From positions 121,634,126-121,698,125 of the forward strand of contig CP136069.1 in assembly GCA_032622095.1 (NCBI GenBank): a stretch of 64,000 bases of DNA, read 5' to 3'. Shown one piece after another: positions 1-11,416 of the stretch. This stretch comes from Siphonodentalium dalli (taxonomy: Eukaryota; Mollusca; Scaphopoda; Gadilida; Siphonodentaliidae). Within the stretch, counting starts at the first letter, position 1, and the number at the start of each line of letters is the position of its first letter. A program made the position numbers and the translations under genes. The notes below the pieces were generated by a model. That model did not search any database, was not told where the DNA came from, and saw nothing but the letters and a program-made list of their open reading frames with translations.

Positions 1-56
1 GCATATATAAGAGAATGCATTGGCACAGGGTAAAAAAAATCCCGACTTCCGACTGG
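1..56. mobile_element. Hairpin MITE, right part only (cut by window start)
   Basis: The window opens inside one arm of the hairpin seen complete at 55,092-55,158: the arm GAGAATGCATTGG followed by CACAGGG. Past the arm, an A-rich stretch and a GACTTCCGACTGG segment loosely resemble the right ends of the other copies (4,690-4,907, 16,292-16,547, 55,850-55,983). The left half is outside the window. The outer boundary is uncertain. Confidence 0.6.
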
Positions 57-563
57 ATTGGATATGGCGGGTCACATATCGACAAACTCCATTACAATCC
101 ATATCATCAACAAACAATTCATCAAGCTGTCACACCTGCTTGACCAAAGACTATCAAACAAATCAAGACCCCTGATTTCCGGGCAGTTGTCATTGATTCT
201 AGAAAGTAATGGGGGTTGCACATATTGTTAATACATTCTCATATCGGTTAAAACAACAAAAACCTTCCTCAATACAGTAACGGACATTATAACTTGGACA
301 TAACAATGTTCAAGTACCATGGGCATTTACATTCTCACTGCCGTTAAAATCACCATCTGACACCAGGTTGCGATGGTTACAGTTCGGCACAAAGCTGCAT
401 AAATAGCAGCATTTTGGCGACCAAACAATTACTCCATAAGTTGAGAATTACTAACGATAGTGACTATATTAGATATCAAATGATAGAATCAATATCTACA
501 TTGTTTAGACTGTCCTATAGTATCAAGTTATTTTTAAAGAACAGTACAATAATGGATGAACCA
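57..563. other. Non-coding, no recognised feature
   Basis: Unique-looking AT-rich sequence. No open frame with convincing protein features and no repeat shared with the rest of the window were noticed. Confidence 0.5.
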
Positions 564-575
564 CAATATACTAGA
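564..575. repeat. Left target-site duplication of the SINE
   Basis: CAATATACTAGA, matched at 11 of 12 positions by the right copy at 892-903. The pair marks the SINE insertion point. Confidence 0.75.
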
Positions 576-891
576 GGGGGCCTCGGTGGCTCAGTCGGTT
601 AGGAGTACAACTCAAATCCGTCTGACCCTCCTGCGCTGGCGATGAGGGTTCAAATCCATATGTTTCCATCGTGGACTTTGTAACTCGAAATTTCTATCTG
701 GTGGAGTTGCAAATTACTCGCCGATGGCCAGTTAAAGTGGTTTGCCGCGCATGGTCGACGAGTTTATCAGCCATTTAAATAACTGTTAGATTGGCCGTAT
801 GTGTGGGGATTTCTTCCACCACTAAAACTGGCAATGTCATGGCCTTAGCTGCTGAAAGCGACACTAAACCCCAATTAATCAATCAATCAAC
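576..891 (+). mobile_element. tRNA-derived SINE with target-site duplication
   Basis: The head looks like a tRNA gene: an A-box-like TGGCTCAGTCGG at 587-598 and a B box GGTTCAAATCC at 647-657, the internal RNA polymerase III promoter. A non-tRNA body follows to about 870. The element ends in a short (ATCA)n tail at about 876-890, as many SINEs do. It is flanked by a 12-bp duplication with one mismatch (CAATATACTAGA at 564-575, CAACATACTAGA at 892-903), which fits LINE-mediated insertion. Extra bases and substitutions in the tRNA head argue against a working tRNA gene. The source tRNA and the partner LINE cannot be named from this copy. Confidence 0.85.
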
Positions 892-903
892 CAACATACT
901 AGA
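892..903. repeat. Right target-site duplication of the SINE
   Basis: CAACATACTAGA directly after the (ATCA)n tail, matching the left copy with one mismatch. Confidence 0.75.
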
Positions 904-2239
904 TATCCAACTTACAAAATTTAACAAATTATTCGGCGTTTCGCCAATACAAAGCCAATACAAAGATCATGATTTTAATTATATTAAAATGCTATATTTA
1001 TAAAACAAAATTAGACCACATTGAGTTATCTTTTTTTTAAGCTTTTTGGAACGAATTAGTAAGCCGAACTTATAGAAAAACTATCAATGCTTTGAGAGGC
1101 GATATGCTGTTGAAATGTCAGGAAGAGTATGGTACTTTGACAAAAGAGTTAGCTCAATAAGGCAATCAAAACAAACTTGATATAAAAAACAGTTACCATC
1201 AATACAAGAACTGGAATCACCTACCAATCCAACATATGTGCTGTTTTTAATGATATGTCTGTACTCACAAACTGGCATTAAATGCCATTATATATGATGC
1301 TTTTGACAGACGAATGCATGTTTATGTTACATCGTTTATAAAAACTGATCGATAGACTGTATGGTGTTGCAAGGAGAATGAATGGTTAGTATGCAATGAC
1401 CCAGCCCACCCCAACATGTGATCTCACTATAGTTAATAAAATGGTTGGTTTGCAATGCTTACATAAATGATTGAGTGACATCACTGTATATAATTATATA
1501 GTTTTCATAAATTATCTAAATACATAAAAACAAAGATTACCGGTAGGCTACATCCCTACAAATCAATAATACACCATTCCGATATCCACTCTTTAACATG
1601 GTGGGATAATCTATTCAGTATAGAAAAGGTATAAGTTCACGTTACACTTTCATCGTGACCATCTGGAAATCGGTCTGTCCCAATGACCTCGTTCCCCGCA
1701 ACATTCTCGTTTGTAACGGGCATTTTCTGTATTGTTTACCAGCCGATGATCTGTCGTGGGTGATTGGCTGATTATCAGGAGCTGGTTAATTTATGCTACA
1801 TTTTGGTATATTTGCCTTACAACTTCGTGGACATTTCGTTGAATATGGATGAATTAATGCACATTTTTTATTACAAAGTATGTGCATTTTGTTTTATGTG
1901 GTTCGAACCATGAAATCTTACAATTGTTTGTACGGGCTAGGACTGAAGATTCTCGCCTTCATTGGGTATCTTTGTTACCAAAAACGTGGATTGGTTATAG
2001 CAAATCTCATAATCGTTGTGGTTGAGTTATAGTATGAACAAAATTGGGATATGGCCACGCTATAATTGATTCTTATACTACATGTACATCTTAATTCGAT
2101 GAACAGCACTCATTGGATGATAGCTGTGTGATTGTAATCGCTGACCGTACTGCTACTGTAAATGACAACTTACGAGCAAGGCCAGTATTCATGGCTAGGA
2201 TAGAAGCGCTCATTTTAGCTTAACTTCAAGTTTGAGCTA
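904..2239. other. Non-coding, no recognised feature
   Basis: No gene, RNA or shared repeat recognised. The short open frames have no domain-like content. Confidence 0.5.
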
Positions 2240-3090
2240 TTGCAATGGGTTGGCGTTCACCATCCATCCACCCGTGCGTGCGTTCGGCACCCAACAATTT
2301 CCTTTGGTGCACACTACAGGCCACATTCCTCATCCAACCATCAGCAAACTTTATAGGGATCGTTGGGGTGACCTCTAGATTGGAGCTATACAATTTTGCG
2401 AATATTGTTGAAATACATTGGCGTCAGCAGTCATTTTAACTCCATTTGAAGCCATCGGCACACAATGCAGCCCACATTTATCGAAGAAATGTTTTTTAAA
2501 ATATACATGCATGTTTATGATCACCTCTATCGAATTTGAAAGATGAAAAAACATGGCCACCGGCAGCCAAGTGGTTATTACTCTTTGCGTTACTTAAATT
2601 CATTGGCACACACAACAAGCAACATTTTCATCTGATTACTCCCAAACTTCATATGAATATATTAAGCTATTGAATTTAAGCTGCCATCTTGTATTTCATA
2701 TTTGAATCAATCGCCACACCATGCAGGCCACATTTATTGGATAAATGTTTTGAAATTTTACACGAATGTTTATGATCACTTCTTGATGGGAGTTATCGAA
2801 TTTGAACTGGTTTCGTTCAATAACATGGCCGTAGCAGTCATCTTGGATGTTACTCTTCCCATGACTAAATCCGTCTGCACACCCAAAAACCAACATTTTA
2901 CGTCCGTTTGATTCCAAACCGCATACATATCTTCGGGGTGACCTTTAGATGATAGCTATCAAATTTGAATTTTTTTCGATCAAACACATTGCCGACGACG
3001 CCATCTTGGATTATACTTTATGTATGACTAAATCGTTCGGCACGCCCTCCAACCAACGGTGTTCATCTGACCTCTAGTTTTAATTCCATA
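2240..3090. repeat. Degenerate tandem repeat, period about 110-165 bp
   Basis: A recurring phrase of the type CATGCAGGCCACATTTAT occurs in variable form near 2,320, 2,469, 2,611, 2,718, 2,881 and 3,045. Between copies, phrases such as GATCACTTCT, ATCGAATTTGAA and GCCATCTTGGAT recur in the same order. The copies are too diverged for sharp edges. It resembles the periodic tracts at 27.2-28.0 kb and 30.99-31.57 kb in style, not in sequence. Confidence 0.6.
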
Positions 3091-3330
3091 ATTGTATTGC
3101 ATGCGTTAACTTTCATTATTCCTAATCCTCACTTAGCTGCAATACATAGCATTTTCAATTTAGTCCCTATCCAAGTTGAGATTCAGCGTCATTGACAAAA
3201 TAATTTCCAGAAGCGAAGGACATTAAAAACGTTCATGTGATATTTAATGCTGTACCTGCACCCATTTAGTCGTTTTTAGGTATGTAGTAACACACATCTG
3301 GAAGGCATCGGTGAGACATACCGGATACTG

Positions 3331-3446
3331 TCCGGAACATGGGAGACTGATCGGAACAATGGGAGACTGATCGGAACAACGCGAAGCTGACCTGAACAAT
3401 GCGAGACTGGCCGGAACAATGCGAGACTGGCCGGAACAATGCGAGA
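3331..3446. repeat. 20-bp tandem repeat, 5.8 copies
   Basis: Units of the type CCGGAACAATGCGAGACTGG follow head to tail at 3,331, 3,351, 3,371, 3,391, 3,411 and 3,431, the last partial. Later units are more alike than earlier ones. The array creates short serine-rich open frames on the minus strand that I regard as artefacts. Confidence 0.9.
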
Positions 3447-3519
3447 TGATGCATCGTGTCTCATCGATATCAACTTGAACGGTATGGGATGGGTCTTGTG
3501 AGTGTGTGTTTTACATTCC

Positions 3520-4470
3520 ATATAAACAATTCACCCTGGTAAATTTGTTAAAATGACCACGGCATAACCCTAGTAATATTTCACCACAGAGAATTTGATC
3601 CCATGCACATTAACCCTGGTAGTTTTACAAAAATTCACCCTGGTTTTTTCCCTCCGGAATCAACAGCTTACAATGTCATCCAGGTGTTTCACCATAATTC
3701 ACTCTGTAATTTTTCCTCCGCTACTTGAATTTGGCGATATTTCAGTCTTGTAATTTCACCGTGGATTGTTCACCATGGTGATTTTAGCTTTATATTTTCA
3801 TCCTGCATGGTATATTTACCCTGGCGATTTCATCATTGTATTTTCACATTGGTGATATCAGCCTTGTATTTCAACCATGGTGATTTCAGTCACGTGTTGC
3901 ACCCTGGTCATTTGGTATACCATAGTAGTTTTACCCCGGTATACCATGGTAGCTTTTAGACAACTTCGGGATTAACACATTGCTTCAAAGATGGCGCCCT
4001 TTAGTAATGGGACATGCAGCTATGCTATATCCTGGTAAACTCGATAAACAAAAGCCTTGTAAAATCAGTATTTACGATGGCGAGACAATAGTAGCTGGAG
4101 AACAGTACCCTATATGGTAAATTCAGAAGTTACCAGGCTTTTACCAGCTCAAGGTGTGAAACACCTTGGCAAAACTATGCAAGTCCCATATTACATCTCT
4201 ATTACTGTGGTAAAGTAATACTTTACTCTGGTTTGTTCAGGTATACATAAGTTTTTCTAATGTGTTTTAGAAACACCCAAGTATAATCAGTGTAAAGCCT
4301 CAAATTACTATGGAAGTATCATTGTGAATTCTCAATTCACACCAGTCAACCCATGTAAACCGTGATTTACACTGGTTTACCAGCGTGTATTTGAAACACC
4401 CTAGTAGAATCAACGTATAAACCCTCGCATTACTTTGGTATTATCATGGTGAATTCTCAGACACAACATA
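3520..4470. repeat. Low-complexity tract of CCATGGTGATTTCA-like short repeats
   Basis: Variants of TTTCACCCTGGTAATTT and TTTCACCATGGTGATTTCA recur every 15-40 bp over about 950 bp, without a fixed period. Many contain the palindrome CCATGG or relatives (CCCTGG, CCTTGG). The tract reads like a very old minisatellite that has lost its register. It has no coding potential. Confidence 0.6.
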
Positions 4471-4689
4471 ATTATGTCCCTTAGCCTGCCTTGGGCCTTG
4501 ACCACACGCATGTGCCATAGCCGTTATCAGAATTAAGTTCTATTTACCGTTCACACGACGGAGCGGTGGGATACGCGTCAACGATGTTTCATAATCCTGT
4601 ATTGTTTTGACACGCTCCCTCGTTCGTTCCACTTTAATAGACATTTACCAAATTATCAGATTGCTATATATATTTTATAGACTCAGCAT

Positions 4690-4907
4690 TCTTAAAATCC
4701 TGTGCCAATGCATTCTCTTATATATGCGAGTCTCCCAAAGGGAGCCTCGCATATATAAGAGAATACATTAGCCTAACAATATTTACCTTGACCTTGTAAG
4801 CCAGAGCATTCTCATATATATAATAGGGAGACTCGCATATATAAGAGAATGCACCGACACATCATCTTTAATGTTGCACCAGGGCAGCTCCCGTCACGAA
4901 AGGTTAA
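4690..4907. mobile_element. Double-hairpin TTAA MITE (copy 2)
   Basis: Two hairpins of the family (about 4,704-4,772 and 4,803-4,853) are joined by a linker CTAACAATATTTACCTTGAC. The right end reads GCTCCCGTCACGAAAGG followed by TTAA at 4,904-4,907; its reverse complement matches the left end of the 16.3-kb copy. The left end is decayed: only AATCCTGTGCC separates the first hairpin from a TTAA at 4,692-4,695. TTAA flanks and a CCCTTT terminus are typical of piggyBac-type elements; the class is inferred. Confidence 0.75.
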
Positions 4908-5459
4908 GCAACACTCGAGATCATAATTGTACAATACTTATTTATACACAGTAAATGGTACATATATATTACGTGTATACACCAAAGAACAGAGACAACG
5001 GCAAACGACTACGCCGTGGCATGGCCCAGTGGCTAAAAGGATGATAGACTTACAGATGTACGTCATGAATTACTTCATTTCTAAAGCTCCGATATGAATG
5101 GGAGAGAAGGGTTAGTGTCATCTAATTCCACTGTTTGCCTATATAAGAGTACTCTAATTCTATCACTCACAACCTATCGCTCTTTTCATAAGTCGACAAA
5201 GGCGCAAATTTAATGATCGGAAAACAAGGATTGAGCGATTACTGGTCTAGAGACGAAACCCGGGGAAACGAAATCGAATGGTTCGAGTTGCCAATAAGCT
5301 TTTATAGCCCCATTCTCGCAAAGTCTCGCTTAATTACGCACATTCAGCCATTTCGGATTTGATTAAGTTATCGTAATTAGGAATGGGCGTCTGAACAAAA
5401 ACTTCAACGCGTTTCTAATATGATAAATATAGCACTATCGTCGGCCATTATGCGAAACC
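4908..5459. other. Non-coding; possible conserved regulatory DNA from about 5,190
   Basis: A weak A-box-like TGGCCCAGTGG lies near 5,027 but has no B box, so no tRNA or SINE is called. From about 5,190 the sequence is higher in complexity and free of shared repeats, with homeodomain-type cores such as TCGTAATTAGG. There is no coding signal. Confidence 0.35.
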
Positions 5460-5575
5460 CAATTTAAGTCAACACGAGAAACGCTTGGCTGCGGGAGATG
5501 TCAGGATCGAGAGGATCATATTAGTGATGTCTCGGTCGAATTCCCGAAGCTCGGAGAAATTTAACGAATCATGAA
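5460..5575. repeat. Diverged direct duplication, copy 1 (uninterrupted)
   Basis: About 115 bp starting at AATTTAAGTCAACACGAG and including GGCTGCGGGAGATGTCAGGA and AATTCCCGAAGCTCGGAG. It matches 6,672-6,775 in the same order. In this copy the TTAA is uninterrupted, whereas in the other copy a MITE sits at the equivalent TTAA. Confidence 0.7.
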
Positions 5576-6406
5576 GACAGATTCCGAGAATCTTAAAGAC
5601 GATCGAACACACCGCCAAAGGGAGCTAATTCACTTATCATTCAGCTTTCACGTTATCGTTATGTACTTTTTTTTATTTCTGAAAACAAATTAAATCTTCT
5701 ATACGTCCTGTTTGACTCAAACCATATGCGGATTTGCAGAATCCAAGTTGAGGTTCATTTCAATAATGTGGTGGTCAGTGGCACAATGGATGCATGACCA
5801 TCGAACAACCCTACTCAATGCGGGTGTCCTTTTATAATTTAAGATCTGGTGATCTGATGCCGTTCCAATCGCATTCGCTTTATGTTCATGGGAATTGCAA
5901 TTGTCATCACACAAGAAATAAGTATCCACACGTAAGATGGCGACTTAATGACATCCAGCAATACATGCTAATGGGTATATTTAATTTAATGATATAGTGA
6001 TTATATAGAGTGCAATATACACAAAGTTACAATTTAAAAATTGTGAAAACTATTTTAAAGTGAACACATGCACACGCCAATATGGGTTATGTGGTCAGTA
6101 ATCAGAGGGTTTTTGTTACCTCAGGAGTTCATCGTTATTGAATGGGCTATCTTGATAAATAGCGCAAGATTTGTGAGCGTTCGTTTATTGCCGCTCTTTT
6201 AAACAGGTCGGCTAGCTTCAATGCGTTGGCTCTTTTATAGCCATGTAAATGTATACGTGTACTATTCACATCTATTAGTTAGACTGGTTGATTTACTGCA
6301 GTCACATTTAACAGTGAAACGATTACTACTTCATTACACGCAGCTTGTAATTAAAGCAATATTGCTCACTCAGCTCACGTTTAGTGGTGTTCAGGAACTT
6401 CCCAAC
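5576..6406. other. Non-coding, no recognised feature
   Basis: A 103-codon open frame at 6,221-6,532 runs into the MITE at 6,411 and has no family features. Nothing else is recognised. Confidence 0.5.
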
Positions 6407-6410
6407 TTAA

Positions 6411-6671
6411 AGGGGTACTGTACACTAAATCCAGCCATTTCTGGGACCATCTCCTTTTGTACTCAACATATGCAACAAATGAATGAATTTGAGCCATGGA
6501 TGAGTGCAAAATACACTCATTATACCTTATAAACGATACAAACAACATGGTAATTATAATGAAAATGAATTTATGGCTGGAGTCATAAATTCATCTTCAT
6601 TATAAATACCATGTTATTACCATAAAAGACGATGGTCCCATAAATGGCCGGATTTAGTGTACAGCACCCAT
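6411..6671 (+). mobile_element. TTAA MITE, CTGTACACTAAATCC family (copy 1)
   Basis: A 261-bp element bounded by TTAA at 6,407-6,410 and 6,672-6,675. The terminal inverted repeats start AGGGGTACTGTACACTAAAT on the left and, read inward from the right, ATGGGTGCTGTACACTAAAT, then continue into CCATTT and GGGACCATC. An inner hairpin is formed by CATGGTAATTATAATGAA and its inverted partner near 6,595. It encodes nothing. TTAA duplication occurs in piggyBac and Kolobok elements; the ends do not decide which. Confidence 0.9.
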
Positions 6672-6775
6672 TTAAGTCAGCATGAGAAAGGTTCGGCTGT
6701 GGCAGTTGTCAGGATCGAAAGGGTCCGATTATTGTGGTCTCGGTCCAATTCCCGAAGCTTCGAGATAGATGTGTT
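6672..6775. repeat. Diverged direct duplication, copy 2 (with MITE insertion)
   Basis: TTTAAGTCAGCATGAGAAAG, then GGCTGTGGCAGTTGTCAGGA and AATTCCCGAAGCTTCGAG, matching 5,460-5,575. The match starts exactly at the right-hand TTAA of the MITE, so the MITE appears to have landed in this copy. Confidence 0.7.
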
Positions 6776-8879
6776 GAGATATTCACGAGAACCACTGCAT
6801 GGTTTATGACAAGCCGAGTGTCCGGACCAAATATCTGGCCCAGATGGTGATATTTTTCCATATATACCCACATCGCAGGTCATCATGGATCATTTTTATC
6901 ACAAACCAAGAGTCGCATTCCGATTGTTCGTGTTCTACCAGTCGGGGACACATTTCAGTAGGTACAACTGGGGTGAAATATGATGCGATATTCGTGATTA
7001 TCGTGGATGATTTCCACATATACCCACCAAAGATACATACTGAAAAACCAAAGCGCGTTACCGCCGCTGGCAGAGATAATACGCTTGAGTGAAATATACA
7101 TGACTAGTGAAATCGACGCGTTTATTGATATGAAGTCTTCACAAATAGGCTAACAGGGGTTGCCATGGGAAATGTCCCTAGCATGGTAAAGGTGGACATG
7201 TTTATGTTTATATGACAAAAAAGGTTAGTTTGACGATTACGACGATTTATTGCAACGATAACAATTTGTCAAAGGTGGTGTATTTCATGTTTATTCATGA
7301 TTGAGTCATTAAAGCATTCACAAGAAATAGAACTATATTTCGTTCATCATTTGCGAAGTGTCTCAGCATTGTTTGCAAAATGTAAAAGTAATGTACGTTG
7401 TTTCTCTTTGGAGAATTGGCCTTCCGTTTGATCAAATGTGTTCATACCCATAGTCTTTTGTAGTGCATTATATTCAACTCTTCTGCAGTTGCAAGTGGAC
7501 TTATTTGAATGTTCATTCTGTTTAACCGTGACCAGTTAGAGACATACATATCCATTTTCATTAGCGTCCAGGAATTCGTCCGTATTTACTGACTTGAAAC
7601 AACCGTGTTACTGTTGGATGACGATTTTTTTTTAGTTTACACAAGACAAGCTGATGACTCGTTGAAACAGTTCCGGCTCTTAATTAAGTATGTAAATCAG
7701 TCACTTGGGTGGGTGAGAAGCAGTCAGGTGTGATGTAGGAAAATATCACATAGCTATCTCACACGGGCTGCTGCCTGTGTTAAAATGTGTATAGGGTGTG
7801 GGAGAAAAAGGCACCCGGGTTCGTCTAATCACACAACAAACTGGATATTGGGAATGTGAAGTTGCTGTTCGTTTGTTTTAAATTATTGTATCAACCACGG
7901 TGATACAATATCACATTTTGAATCAAATTTGAAGATACAATGGGAAATTTGACAATCCTTTGTGCCCCTATCACATTTTCACCGAACTGTGAACCTTTAA
8001 CAACTACAACTGGCGGGACATGGGTGCCTTTATAAATAAACACTAGTGATAATGTAATATTTAGGACCACTAATGCTTGAGGGGTAACTCTCACATAAAA
8101 GTTTTGAACGGTACACATGTTTTGAAAATGTGCTGAAGGTTATACAAGGTTTGTTGTCAGTGCTGACAAGAGTTACGTCATGCAATATAGTGTTACTGAA
8201 AGTATGGCGCCCATCAGCAGTTTGTTTTTAGTTCATTTTAATTTCCATTGGAACTTTAAACAATTATTTTCTTAACAGAAATCGTGGCAGAAGCGAAAAC
8301 AAGACACCATTTCGAACAAGATTTCAAAATCTGTATACCCTTCTGCAGCTTTGTTGTTGAGTGACCCCTTCAGAACAAGTAACAGGCGTAAAAGCGTTAT
8401 ACAGTTCTGATCACATGTGGCATTTATACGTACAGAGGTTGCCAAGATAAACTTTTGCTGGCTCCAACTCCGTATATATGAACACAATTATGCTACAGAT
8501 AACGTAAATGCATGCATAATGCATTATTCAAGCAACTGTTATCGTGCCTGTGTTAAGTTTTCCAACTACAGGTTACCAACAACTGCTAGCTTAGGCGCCC
8601 TATTTGTGGAACTGGTTGCACTCGGCATGTGCCCGTGGACACTCTGCGGGGATTATTCCACGACACAGGCAAATAGAAAGTAAAAGCGTTCATTTACAGC
8701 GTTTTATCATCTATCAAATTGCGTGAGGAAAACAAACCGTACTCTAACATCAATAACCAATTGTAATAACGTAATTAAGAAAAACATAAATATTTAAAAC
8801 TTGGAATATGCCTCGGAACGAAACCCCTAAGATGCAAGGAAATATCTTTACACAGGGGACTGGAAACAATGGCCAGTGC
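6776..8879. other. Non-coding, no recognised feature
   Basis: About 2.1 kb with no shared repeat, RNA gene or convincing exon. The short open frames around 6.8-7.1 kb and 8.3-8.7 kb show no domain-like content. Confidence 0.5.
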
Positions 8880-9135
8880 CTATATTCCGGTAAACGACTT
8901 AATTAAATAACATAGCGAGCCTATTCCGAATGTGACTAGTGCGCATGACAAACGAGATAAGTTTCCAGTAAGTCGTCTGCTTCACTTTACCTGATCACGC
9001 AAACTTATTCTTCCGGTGAAATTTGCTAATTTAAGCCGCTTTTTCATTTATAATTAATTGATTGAAGGACTTTATAACCCGTTTTCTGGTATAAAAGAAA
9101 TTATAGAGAATAAACGAAATACACCAAGGGTTCGA
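8880..9135. promoter_or_regulatory. Candidate regulatory block (repeat-free)
   Basis: High-complexity sequence with several homeodomain-type cores (CTTAATTAAAT, CTAATTTAAG, TATAATTAATTGATTG), no shared repeat and no coding frame. This is a guess from base composition and context beside a homeobox gene; only cross-species alignment would settle it. Confidence 0.2.
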
Positions 9136-9362
9136 GCGAGCTCCGCGGGGCTGAGATCATGGGCTTCGTCACGCCATGTTCTCTTTCATCAGAACGATTG
9201 TGCATTCTAAATGCTTCTCGTCTCCACGTCAGCTTTCTGGTGCCATAAGTAATATATCAGGTGGCTATATATCGAGCAAGAGTTGACGGCTGATAAAATG
9301 TTGGTCTTGATACACAGGTTGCTCCTCTTAAAGCGACATATACTATGCATACCGCAAATTAA

Positions 9363-9601
9363 AGGGGTGCTGTACACTAAATCCGGCCATTTCTGGAACC
9401 ATCTCCGTTTTATACTCAACAACATGTTAATTATAATGAAAATAAATTTATGACTCGATCATAATTTCATTTTAATTACCATGTCATTTGCATCGTTCAC
9501 AGAGCACACGAGTGTATTTTGCACTAAGCCATTGCATATATTCTGTTGAGTATAAAAGGAGATGGTCCCATAAATGGTCGGATTTAGTGTACTCTCCCAT
9601 T
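9363..9601 (-). mobile_element. TTAA MITE, CTGTACACTAAATCC family (copy 2)
   Basis: A 239-bp element between TTAA at 9,359-9,362 and 9,602-9,605. The terminal inverted repeats match copy 1 (AGGGGTGCTGTACACTAAAT on the left). The inside is that of copy 1 in reverse: the hairpin comes first and the GTGTATTTTGCACT segment last, so this copy inserted in the opposite orientation. No coding capacity. Confidence 0.9.
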
Positions 9602-9605
9602 TTAA

Positions 9606-10287
9606 GCATAGCATCTACTTGCCTTTATCGCATCCACTGGATCAAAACAGGGCTATACATGTAAATATATTATATTATAAATAATTATATTCGTAATATG
9701 TAGGAATCGAACGAAATGTATGAGGTATTAGACATTTAAGGACTAAATTTAATCACTATAATTAACGGCACTTAATGTGATAATGAGTCCACAGTGGTTT
9801 CATATGAACATCGAAAATGACTTCCAGAAGAAAAAAGCCCTTTCGTCGAGAGCTGGTAACAGAAAAGATCTTTAGATTTCTTTCAGATGTGATCATATAA
9901 AGAGAGTTTCTGCTGAAAAGCGATACAATTCTTCCAATCTGCAAGTCGTTTCAGACCATATATTATTATAGTCCGTACTTATAGCAACCACTAGCGCGCG
10001 CTTCGCGCGTTGGTGCTTAGGCCTTAGCCGCAGGTGAATGATGACGTCATGTAATTTTGTTCTATAGCGATGAGCCAAATTCCGGTGGCGTGCATGATTT
10101 TTGTGTGAAATTGACGCCAGGTCCTGACTTCCGGTTAGCAACTGTCTTACAAGTCGTTATAACGAGCTGTGTATTTGTATATTTAGGGGTGCGGTGGTGT
10201 TTCGGATGGCCCTAATGTGCTTTCGTAGATAATTACCCGAAACTAGCATAAAAAGATCCCATCGATGACGAAGCTGGTTCTTACCCC
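9606..10287. other. Non-coding, no recognised feature
   Basis: Unique-looking sequence apart from a small GC-rich palindrome (AGCGCGCGCTTCGCGCGT) near 9,992. No gene recognised. Confidence 0.5.
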
Positions 10288-11416
10288 AATAAACGCGGAT
10301 CTGATCCATGCATGCATGCAGAGGGAAAATAAACGCCGATCTGATCCATGCATGCAGAGGGAAAATAAAACCGGATCTGATCCATGCATGCAGAGGGGAA
10401 ATAAACGCCGATCTGATCCATGCATGCAGAGGGAAAATAAACGCCGATCTGATCCATGCATGCAGAGGGAAAATAAACGCGGATCTGATCCATGCATGCA
10501 GAGGGAAAATAAAACCGGATCTGATCCATGCATGCAGAGGGAAAATAAACGCGGATCTGATCCATGCATGCAGAGGGAAAATAAATGCCGATCTGATCCA
10601 TGCATGCAGATGGAAAATAAACCCAGATCTGATCCATGCAGGCAGAGGGAAAATAAACGCCGATCTGATCCCCGCATGCAGATGGAAAATAAACCCGGAT
10701 CTGATCCATGCAGGCAGAGGGAAAATAAACGCGGATCTGATCCATGCATGCAGAGGGAAAATAAACGCCGATCTGATCCCCGCATGCAGATGGAAAATAA
10801 ACCCGGATCTGATCCATGCAGGCAGAGGGAAAATAAACGCGGATCTGATCCATGCAGGCAGAGGGAAAATAAACCCGGATCTGATCCATGCATGCAGAGG
10901 GAAAATAAACGCGGATCTGATCCATGCAAGCAGAGGGAAAATAAACGCGGATCTGATCCATGCATGCAGAGGGAAAATAAACGCGGATCTGATCCATGCA
11001 TGCAGAGGGAAAATAAACGCGGATCTGATCCATGCATGCAGAGGGAAAATAAACGCGGATCTGATCCATGCAGGCAGAGGGAAAATAAAGGCCGATCTGA
11101 TCCATGCAGGCAGAGGGAAAATAAACGCGGATCTGATCCATGCATACAGAGGGGAAATAAACGCCGATCTGATCCATGCATGCAGATGGAAAATAAACCC
11201 GGATCTGATCCATGCATGCAGAGGAAAAATAAACGCGGATCTGATCCATGCAGGCAGAGGGAAAATAAAGGCCGATCTGATCCATGCAGGCAGAGGGAAA
11301 ATAAACGCGGATCTGATCCATGCATGCAGAGGGGAAATAAACGCGGATCTGATCATGCATGAAGAGGGAAAATAAACCCGGATCTGATCCATGCATGCAA
11401 AGGGAAAATAAACGCC
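10288..11416. repeat. 36-bp satellite array, about 31 copies
   Basis: The monomer has the form ATGCATGCAGAGGGAAAATA followed by AACGCGGATCTGATCC. Variants recur at fixed positions: GGGAAA or TGGAAA, and CGCGG, CGCCG or CCCGG before ATCTGATCC. Between about 10,600 and 10,880 a two-variant order (CAGATGG unit, then GGCAGAGGG unit) repeats, a small higher-order structure. Because 36 is a multiple of 3, the array is open in at least two frames on each strand for 355-411 codons. These frames (for example HGSDPRLFSLCM repeated) are artefacts of the period and have no gene features. Confidence 0.95.

Noticed and set aside
1-4775. Long terminal repeat pair or large transposon bounded by the hairpin arms at 1 and 4,704
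   Set aside because: The same hairpin recurs complete at several places as part of short MITEs. The two occurrences are explained as separate copies, and nothing coding lies between them.
5020-5110. Possible tRNA or SINE head (TGGCCCAGTGGCTAA)
   Set aside because: An A-box-like word only; no B box at the expected distance and no cloverleaf.
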